Under the pieces are notes generated by a model. That model saw only the letters and a list, made by a program, of their open reading frames with translations. It was not told where the DNA came from and did not search any database. Position numbers and translations under genes: made by a program. 64,000 nt of DNA from Symsagittifera roscoffensis (lineage: Eukaryota; Xenacoelomorpha; Acoela; Convolutidae), in the NCBI RefSeq assembly GCF_963678635.1, contig NC_087070.1, positions 1,914,512 to 1,978,511 of the forward strand, read 5' to 3'. Positions 23,100 to 32,500 of this stretch are shown piece by piece (position 1 is the stretch's first letter; every line of letters starts with the position of its first letter).

Positions 23100-24899
23100 T
23101 TTCTACATATTGATGAGTATGAATACGCGGTTGTCTAGTTTCTGCCACGTAACCGGAGATTATTTGACTAGCAAGCTTCACAGTTGATATAGTTTTGACA
23201 CTTTGCCCTCATTAAAATCTTAAATTTGATCAAGAATAAAATTTTGAATTCAAAGCAGCTTGCATCTGTGCCGAAACGTTTCAGAACAAGCGACAACTGG
23301 TAGCAAAAGACTGATGGGAACAACTGAAAAAAAAGCACACGCTTACATTCGGCACTAAGGATAAATTGCGCGTGAATTAGAGCTGCACGCATGAATAACT
23401 TCTTGACACACTCCAATTAAAAGTGGCTCAAAAGCTCGTCAGTCGCTTGTCCCCAGTTAATGCTCGTTCCCACATGGCGCTAGCTCCAGGTTGACCCGAC
23501 ACGATTAACAAACAACTTCTACTCATAGTTTTCAATTCTCAACCTTTTATGAGCAAGTCATACACACAGAGACGAAGTTTGGAAGCACTTGAGACACACA
23601 AAAAAAATATCAACACAGAAGCGAAGCCGAATTTCGCACCACTTGCGAAACAACAATGAATGACTTAAAGTTAAACCAAATAAACTATCAAAAATTGAAA
23701 AAATAACCTAAAAAATTGTAAAAACTGCAAAAAGCACAAAATATCCAGAAGAAAAATCCCTGTACCATTAAAACCTGTACAAGCAGCTTTCAGAATGATG
23801 GAAAGAAGCCGAAAGTCCTTTCTGCGGGAACTAAGTCGACAGAAATCAGACGGACGATAGTCCGAACAAGAACAAAAACTAAGAGTTTGAAAACAACAGG
23901 TCCAGATTCGAAAGAGAAACCTTTGCCGTCTCAAGCATGTGTGTTACCTCTACACCCTAGAATTGATTCAATTTGAATTTATGATAAAGCAAGTAAAGTA
24001 CATGTAAGATTTTCACGTGCGAAATTTACCGACAAAGTTGTTTACTTGCGATGCAAAAAACACATTGGGCTACAAAATAGTGAATGAAAAAAAAAAGAAG
24101 TAAAAAAAATTAAGTCAAAAATATTTGTATAAAATGAAGTTCACAAACAGCCTTAAAAAATGGAAATCATTTATAGAGCGGCAAACAAAGACGACAAACT
24201 TTCGGTCGAAACCTTTTGAGCCCAAAAACAAAATTGTTGTCATAAAAAAGTTCAAGTTTATACGAACCATCCAAACTGAAACTTATAATACCAAATGGAT
24301 ATATTTTGCCCTCAAAACTACGCAATATAATTTAAGTAAGTTGATATAAAATAAATTGAAACAGTTTGAATTTAAAAAAAAAAACGAAAAACAACTCAAT
24401 ATCAGACATGATTTTTTTTATCAATATATGATTTTTTTATCTAGCAGCCATCAACGTTTTTGAAGGCTTCCAACTCGACCAGATACAAAAATAAGGATCT
24501 CATTGCAGAATTAGACAACTTCTCGAGGCAAAAAAAAACATTTCGGGCATTATTATACCGGAATGGGTCATGAACGATAATTTGATTTCAAACATGTTAC
24601 ATGGCTGAAAACTGCGTTTTAAATTAAACAGAAAAAATTTCAAAATTCAAGTGAAATTAAGATTAAAAAAATTATAATGCACATTGAAATTGGCAACTTT
24701 TTCTGGGCTTTGAAATTGATTACACTTTCAATCCTCCCAAATTAAAAAGAAAAAATTTTTCAAAAAGATAAGATTGCGAACGAAAGATTGGAACAAGCTG
24801 GGCAAAGCTTTGTGCTACTGTTTTCAGTAACAAAAAAAAAACAAGTAGTTCTTTTCAAATCGGAAGGCGTTAGACAAAAAATATAAGCCTCTCTTACGT
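23100..24899. other. intergenic, degraded repeats
   Basis: Contains two degraded family 2 SINE tails (ACACAGAGACGAAG near 23572 and ACACAGAAGCGAAG near 23616). No coding exon recognised. Confidence 0.35.
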
Positions 24900-25325
24900 A
24901 TCACTTAGACACTAAGAAACTAGTGTATTGACGTATAATGAAAAAATCGTTTAACTTATATTCGTATAACCCGGTCAGCGTATAAAGTATAATCGTAAAT
25001 TTTGGCTTTCGTATAAGAAAAGGTATAATCGTACAGCCTGACATCAAAATCCCCACTCAATTACACTAACCGCTCAAGGCTCATTAGATTGTTTTTGCTG
25101 CTCGAATAAATTTTTGCCGAAAAATCTGCGGTTGCTTTCAAAAAATTTTTATGTTGGATTTCAGCCGCCTCTAATGTCAATCAATCTTGCAGTACTGAAT
25201 GAAAAAATTGTCGTGCTAATTATCGGTTTCTTATAATCGTATAATTTATCCTATAAGTCTGATCTTTCGTATAATCTTATAACGTATAATTTGACGTACA
25301 TCGTTTAACGTGAACAATAATACAG
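24900..25325 (-). repeat. TATAATCGTATAA-rich repeat family F
   Basis: Bounded by clusters of CGTATAATG / TATAATCGTATAA-type words. The interior (ATTTCAGCCGCCTCTAATGT, CAATCAATCTTGCAGTACTG) is the reverse complement of the segment near 35940-36020 and of its copies in the 1.62-kb array. Confidence 0.55.
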
Positions 25326-25659
25326 TAACAGAAGAAAACACAATCACCTCATCTACCTATATTTGGGCAATTAATGCCTGAGTCAAAGTACGTTGCCTGA
25401 GCCAAATCTATGAAACTTGGTACACTAAATAAAGCTAAAAAAAAGAAACAAAAATCAAGTAAAAAAATTAAACATTGTAGTTAAAAATGTTCAAGTCGAA
25501 TATCTCAACACTAAAAAGCAGTTTTCTCATATAATAGCTTTGAGTTTTGACAACCAAAACAAGCTAGGTCAAAAAATCGAATAAGATGTAATAAAGAAAA
25601 CTAGTGTGCAACGCACCTCCGATGCTTCGTATTTTAAACAACTCATAAAAAACCGCATA

Positions 25660-26510
25660 TATTGGAAATAAGATCTGCAGCCTTTGAAAGTACTCTGACA
25701 GCACCCAAATAAAGGCTTGGGATTTTCAAACTTTGTAATTTTTTTTCAAGATTTTTCAATTCAAATTTTTTATATTTAAAATCTTCAAAAAATTATAAAA
25801 TGAATTAAGAAATTTCACATCTGGGAAACAAATGCAAATGAGGAGTCGTTGGGAATTTCAAACTTTGAAAAACTTGAAACTTAAGTTTTCTACAATTTTT
25901 TTGAAAAAGCATAAAGAAGTCATATCTCGAAAACTACCCAAAATTGAGTAATCAAAATCGCAGGCAAGATTTGGAACCCCTGAGAGTACTCTGACAGCCC
26001 CCAACAACAGAGTTAGGATTTTCAAATTTTGAAAAAAAAAGTTATTTAAATTTTCTGAATTTTTTTTTTGAAAAATCAGAAAAAACGTCATATCTCGAAA
26101 CTACAAGGACTTGAGCTGTCGTATTTGGAGGCAAAAATTGCATCTCCTGAGAGTAACCTGGCAAAGCTTCACTACAGAGATGGGAACTTCCAATTTTTTG
26201 AAATTTTCTATATCTAAATTCTATTAACAATTAAAAAAAAAGACATCAGAACCCTAACATCTTGGAAAATAAGGGCATTTGAGCAGTGCATTTGGACGCA
26301 CCATTTGCAATTTGGATCTCTTGAGAGTACCCTCAAAGTACCCAACTGAAAAGTTCGGAAATTCAATTTCGATTTTTTAAAATCTAAGTTTTCTGAAAAA
26401 AAAACATGTCTTATCTTGAAAAGTACAAGGATTTGAGCAGTCATAATGGTAGATTCGCAATCCTTGAGAGTACTCTGACAGCACCCAACTACAGGGTTGG
26501 AACCTACAAG
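25660..26510. repeat. divergent ~170-bp tandem repeat
   Basis: The phrase GAGAGTACTCTGACAGCACC and its variants recur near 25690, 25980, 26149, 26323 and 26466, each followed by a TTTTGAAA-rich block and a CATATCTCGAAA..ACAAGGA..TTGAGC block. Spacing is 143-174 bp (290 where one unit is degraded). The short reading frames here are shadows. Confidence 0.65.
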
Positions 26511-27097
26511 TTTTTGTTAACTATTTTGTAATTTGAGTTTTGAAAAGAACCTTGACAATATGCCACTATTGAGCTGCTTATTTGAAACTCGTTGAAATAA
26601 ACTCTGAATTCAAACTGGAAAATCGAGAAAAAAATTTTTAGCCATTGCAAAATACGATATAGCTTGAACCTGAAAAATTCTTTCGTTAAACATGCAAAAA
26701 ATATATGTTGAAAAAGCTTAAACACGGCGAGATAGTAAAGACCGCATTTAAATATATAATAGATTAACTGGAAGATTTATCCTATAATTGAAAAAAAGAA
26801 TGATTAGCAAACAAAGAATCAGCCAAAAAAATTAATATAAAAATGTTTTCTAGAGATCTGACAACACGCGTTGAACGATTATAAAACTTAAAATAAATTA
26901 TTTCGAAAATTAAATAACTATGCTATTTAGTTTTCAACAAGTAATTGTAACTAAAATTAGATTGAGTGTCATCGAGTCGATGTCAATATCACGCCTATTT
27001 AAACAACCGAAAGAAACCCTGTTTTTTTAGTACACTTATTTTTCTCAACTATGATACCAACCATTAGTGACAGGTGAATTATCAGCTAGAGTTTTTC

Positions 27098-27205
27098 TTT
27101 ATTGACTACATTTTTGCCAACATTTTGTTGATTACAATTTTACTTGACTACATTCTTGACTACGCTTTTGACTGAATTCTTGACTACGTTTTTGCCTACA
27201 AAACT
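27098..27205. repeat. short tandem repeat TTGACTAC-type
   Basis: About six imperfect units of ~17-22 bp containing TTGACTAC(A/G)TTTTTG. Confidence 0.6.
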
Positions 27206-27497
27206 CCACTTCATAAAAATTTGGCGGAAACAGCATCCAAAATTTTGTTTCAAATGTCTTCAAAATTAATTGTCTAGTATTTAATAATATACTTATTCCA
27301 TGTTTAGAGAGCTTTCATTAATCCAGTCAATTTTGGTATAGAAAGTAGGAGAAAAACGTATTAATGACAAGGAGACAGGTCTGATCTAGACAAGGAATTT
27401 AATAAAGAGCACAACAAGCAAAATGGAAGCAATTTGGCGAGTAATTGAACGAATTAGGCGCTTAACGAAATTTTGTTTCAGAAATTGCTTGCACTCA

Positions 27498-27690
27498 AAT
27501 CGACAGAGGCAAAGCTGCGCTTCGCAAACACTAGCGAAACACGGCAAAAAAGCAGCTTAATCAAGTGAAATAAGAAAAAATAGAAACAAGCCTCGAAGTA
27601 GAAGAACTTTGCTACGCATCAGATTCCAACCGGTGACCTCGAGATTTGGAGTCTCACGCCCTGCCCACTCGGCCACGAACGCTTAACAAC
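27498..27690 (-). repeat. tRNA-derived SINE family 2, best copy
   Basis: Minus strand: GTGGCCGAGTGGGCAGGGCG is a near-perfect A box of a Leu/Ser tRNA, followed by GAGACTCCAAATCTCGAGGT and a mutated B box GGTTGGAATCT. The body is CAAAGCTGCGCTTCGCAAAC read on plus. The broken B box argues against a working tRNA. Confidence 0.6.
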
Positions 27691-28129
27691 CGACAAAGAC
27701 TAGTCTAGTCGCGAATAAAGCAGCTATATATGCTAATAAATTACCAATGCGATGCAACAAAAGTGTAACCAAATACAAATAGACACAATTTGGCATGTAA
27801 TAATTTGGAATATAACAAAGTGAAAGCATCCCTGCTAACCTTGCATGTAATAAAATCGAAAGATTAAAGCTAAATTATTCATAAGTTGGGCATTTCAAAA
27901 ATATTGCGAGGTTTATTGAGTTGGAAAATTTCTGAACTAGAAATTTTAATATTCTGATATTTGGGGCAAATAGCTTTTTCGGTTCATTTGAGCAATGAGA
28001 AATGCATCAACTGTGTTAACTTAGTGTTAACTAATTGAATGTCGAAGCATATGTATCATAAAGCTGTAAAGGTGCCCCAAACAAAGCACCAATATTTGCG
28101 ACTTAGTTTAGGAAAACGAATAGTCGTAA

Positions 28130-28592
28130 TATTACACTACGTAGCCAACTAACAGCTGGAAAAGATAACTGAACGTGGAGAAACAGAAAAAACTGACTTG
28201 AAACAGAAAAAACTGGCTTTCAACTTCTTTGATTTTCTAAATTAATTTATTTTTGACAATTTTTTAATGAAAGGAACCCAGTTTGAGAAAACTGGATCAA
28301 AACGTAGAGATTTTATTGCGCTGGGAAATCTGATAATTAAAGACCACATTCGAAACTAAAAGTCGATCGCGTTTTTCGTGACCTTTACACTTCTAAGTCC
28401 ACCTTTAGGCAAACTCCACTGCTGTTCGATAGTGGAGTTTGCCTTCCTTTTAATAATGGAAATGCACTGGACTTAGAAAGAAATCCCAAGTCAAACCGCG
28501 AAAAATCAAAACTAAGCGTGAACAAATTTTCCTGAAAAAAAAATCACCAAAACCTATATAATAGTCTTCACTACGTTCATTACTCTTAAGCA
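28130..28592 (+). repeat. dispersed repeat family C, copy 4
   Basis: Matches copy 3 closely, ending ACCTATATAATAGTCTTCAC then TACGTTCATTACTCTTAA. Extra segment CTCCACTGCTGTTCGATAGT in the middle. Confidence 0.7.
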
Positions 28593-29369
28593 TAGAAAAA
28601 AGTGGCGAATAATCTCTGCAATATAAAGAAGTAATCGATTACATTATTAAAACCTCTTCTGCTTGATTGGGCCAACTGATCTAGAAGCAATCTAGACTTA
28701 CCACATTTAATAACAAATATCATGCTCTCTTAAAAAAGCGGACAAAACAAGATATCAAATCCTCTAGCAATGAAATTGAGCGCCAAAATTGAGTACATAT
28801 TTCAGTAGTAGTTAGGTTCAAAAAGGTTATCTCGTATTATAGTTAATGCCAAATTGTTGGCAATATCGGTGACCTTGAACAATTTAATCGGTCAAAAATT
28901 ACAGCTTATAGGTTAATTAGTTTTTTGGAAATCGTTTTTGAAGTAAAATCAGTGAGAAGCTAAAACCCGACATCGAAATGAGCCGTTTTAGGTTAATTTA
29001 CTTCGATCAGATTCGTTGACCGAAAAGGATATTTCCAACAATTTGGAATTAACTATACAACGCAAGCGTTTGCTTGTCTCAACAATTCGGAAAAAAACGC
29101 AAATCGGCCAATTTCAAACTTAGACAACTCAACCAAAAATGCCCAAGCTAATCGGCCACAGACAATTCAGCCAAACTTTCATTTTAAAACACTAGATTTT
29201 TTTTTGCTGCTATGCGGAATAATGAGTGCGATTCAATTTTCATACCAGTCCTCTGAAACTGTTCAAAATATTGATTCTAAGGTTTGAATTTAAAACACGA
29301 AACTGATAGAGAAAAATCTAAGAATGATTTGCTAAGGTGATAAAATCAAAATAATAAACTAAATTCATT

Positions 29370-29521
29370 TCAACAGTTATGGGCGGAGTTTGATATGACA
29401 GCAGCCTCTGTTTTGATTCGTTTATCGGGCGACTTGAAAAACACCACAGTTACCACTCCTATCAGACATATGTAGGCGGCTAGTACCAGCATCGAGACTA
29501 AAACATTCAGCTGATGTCTCA
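29370..29521 (-). CDS. SLC49A3: SLC49A3-like last coding exon
   Basis: Acceptor TTTTGCAG, then RHQLNVLVSMLVLAAYICLI, GVVTVVFFKSPDKRIKTEAA and a short tail to TGA at 29372-29370. A last membrane helix followed by a basic cytosolic tail, as in MFSD7. Confidence 0.8.
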
Positions 29522-32500
29522 CTGCAAAACATCCAACTGATCCCAAACGTCCGAAGGAAGTTAGACTATTTAAAATCTTATAACCGTTTTAAATATTTAA
29601 AAATATATATAAACACAGACAAAAACGACAACCCGACTGTCAAACTCTGAATTGAATATTCTGTTTACGGTTCACTGTATGGTTTTTCTGTCCAATCAAA
29701 GACATTTAAGAACGTGGCGCTCGTCACTTTTCATTCGAGCCAAAACACTCATTCAAAAAAACTTCAAGATTTTTTTGGAAAAGATTACCAAATGGTTAAG
29801 ATGAACTGCGTATAATTGGTATTATTTAGTGATTTGACTAGAAATTTGTGTTAATTTGTTTCAGGACAAAATATACCATGCCACAAGACGATTATGTCAG
29901 GAGATATCTTTCGGGAGAGGTATTCTGGAATGGAATCTTCAGGTAAGGGATTTTAAGTCATGTAAGCAACTTTTTGCTATTTTATTCAATTGGTTTATGT
30001 ACTAAACACTCCATAGATTGCTACCGAGCTATTACGGGTATTTTTATATAAAGGATCTTAATTAATCGACCAAGACTTCCTGGGATCTCAGTGGAAGGAA
30101 TCTTACGTCATTCAAACACTGTTTAGTTTTATTCTTGCTTTGTTCTTATGTGTTATGTAATAATTACTCCATAGGTCGCTCTTGTTCTAATGTGTTATGT
30201 AATAATTACTCCATAAGTCGCTCTTGCCCACTCCCTCTGCACACACTTGTATATGTTCCTGCTTCTCCGTCAAGTCCTGTCCCAACAGAGGAAGGCCCAC
30301 CAACATCACGATCCCAATCAGCTGACTACATCACGCAATGTTCACAATAATATCGACAACATCAATCAACCACGACATGTAATAACGTTACAAAATACAC
30401 TAATGGTTACTGAAATACAAGATTCGAAACGCGAATGGCGAAGTTAACCTAGAACGGCATGAACAGCCTGTGAGTTGAAATGTCAATTTATTTGAGCTAA
30501 GTCAAAAATTTACCTTTTAGAGTATAAAAATAAATCCTATTTTACGCGATCACATCGATTGATTCAATCATGCTTATCTCGGGTCCAGTATTTTCTTTCA
30601 GCTACACGGCTGTTTTAATTTGTGTTTGTTATTTACCCGGCTAAAATGACGATTCCTGAGCTGGCCGATTCGGACACGGGGTACGTGCACTCGACTGACA
30701 ACTCTAGTGCGATGGGGAAGAGGACAAGCCCGAAGAATCCGAACCAGCCCACTCCCAGCAGAATGAACACTGAGTTGTCACTCTTAGTCGCCGCCTGCAA
30801 CGGCCAAAAAGTAGCACGTGTCACAGATATTGACACTTTTTGCGTATTTGACCTCGAAAACTATGTCCAGACAATTCCACTCTAAGACTAGTCAAGTTAA
30901 AAATCTGTAACTTGGTTTACATAAGAATTTTACTTGGCCATTTTTCGTGGCTGGTTAATGTTGTTTTTTCACCCGCAAGCAAGGATGACGTATTTTAGTT
31001 GACAGCAGTTCACGAATATTTCAAACGATACTCAGAGCTCACGATATCAAAGCAACATGTCAGTGGACTCTTAGAAGTCAAATCCTTTCAAACATCTAAG
31101 TCAAACTACCGCGCACAACCTTCCATGATTGGATTTTTGGAAAAATTTAAAAAAAAACTTAACAAATTACCCCTTCTTGTAAACCAATTTATTATATTCG
31201 CTTGAGCTACAGCTCTTATTTCACTCCATAATGGTGCTGTTCTTTTCAAATTAGCTGTACAGTCTAAAAATGAACTGCCTGGAAAAGGAGCAGTATAGGT
31301 CAAAATATTGTAATTATTACCCAGGCAAAGAGAATGACTCCAAAACACGCTAAGAGGTAGCAAGTTTTATAGATGAAGTCGAATTTTTTCGTGCAGTCTG
31401 CTATAGTTCCGAAGATCGCAGCGCCAACACAGCCACACCCTATCGAAACTGTTGACGCAATTCCAGAAAAGGTCTAAAAGGCGAGAAGTTTAAAAGACCC
31501 GACAAAACGAGTCACGTGGAATTCGAACTTGGTTACGGGAAAAACATGGTTACCTCTAAATTTGATCTTAAAAATTTTGAGAAAAATTGAAGTTGCTTTA
31601 AAATATTTTTGAAAGCGTGAAAAAGCTTAAGTTTAATAATTGGGTCATTAAAATATATGAAGGTCTAAAAAAGCTCTCAAAATAGGTGTAGTTGAGGTTT
31701 ATAAGATAGGAAGATCTCTAAAAGCTAAAATGATTGCGTAAAAAATCGAGTGACCGACAAAATTTCATATTTGTTTTTTTTTAATGGCCCAATTTTCATA
31801 CTAGTGACAATAAATACAATATCATTAGGACGCTTTGCTTGAGTGATTAGGCTAAAGCTACTATCAAAGAATATTAAACCATATTCCGTACACTTTGATA
31901 CTTTCTTCTATAGTAGCAAATCACACAAGCGAAGTGGAGTAAAACTGTAAGCTGTAAACTTAAAGACGACCAAAGAGAGACGTACATCAGTGTATCCGTT
32001 GACACAGAGCACTTGTTCTAATAGGGCCACAAGGGTACTGAAGGCTGCCAGGCCAGTGCCAAACGACAACATCAGGAACCAGAACTGCTTGCTCCGAAGA
32101 CACTTAAATGACGTAACACACTCAAATCTCAAGCACAGTTCAAGGAAAGAGCAACACCCTTTAAAAAATCTAAAACTGACTGATTTTCACGCTTATTTCT
32201 TTCGTATTATACTGAATTGTGATTGGCTAGCATTATTGTCGGGCATTCGGCCTTCTGGCATGACAGATTCCGCCACTGAATGACGACAAGATGAAACCAG
32301 GTCCATGTCCAAGTTTAGTTTTGATGATATTGGACAAAGGGATGGAGGGGGGGGGGGGGACATTTCAGACAACAATGACTAAATCTAAGCGCAACCACTA
32401 ACGTTCACAATCATCGCAGTCTCAATTTATTATGTGGCTGTATAACGAGAAAGTGATAGCTTGACCATATAATTGAGACTCCGATACCGAACGTTATCCA

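Noticed and set aside
27612-27684. tRNA-Leu/Ser gene
   Set aside because: Good A box but the B box carries GGTTGGAATCT instead of GGTTCGAATCC, and the 3' acceptor strand does not match.
32193-32375. 60-codon minus-strand frame with Pro run
   Set aside because: The proline run is the translated poly-G/C tract; lies in an SLC49A3 intron without splice sites.
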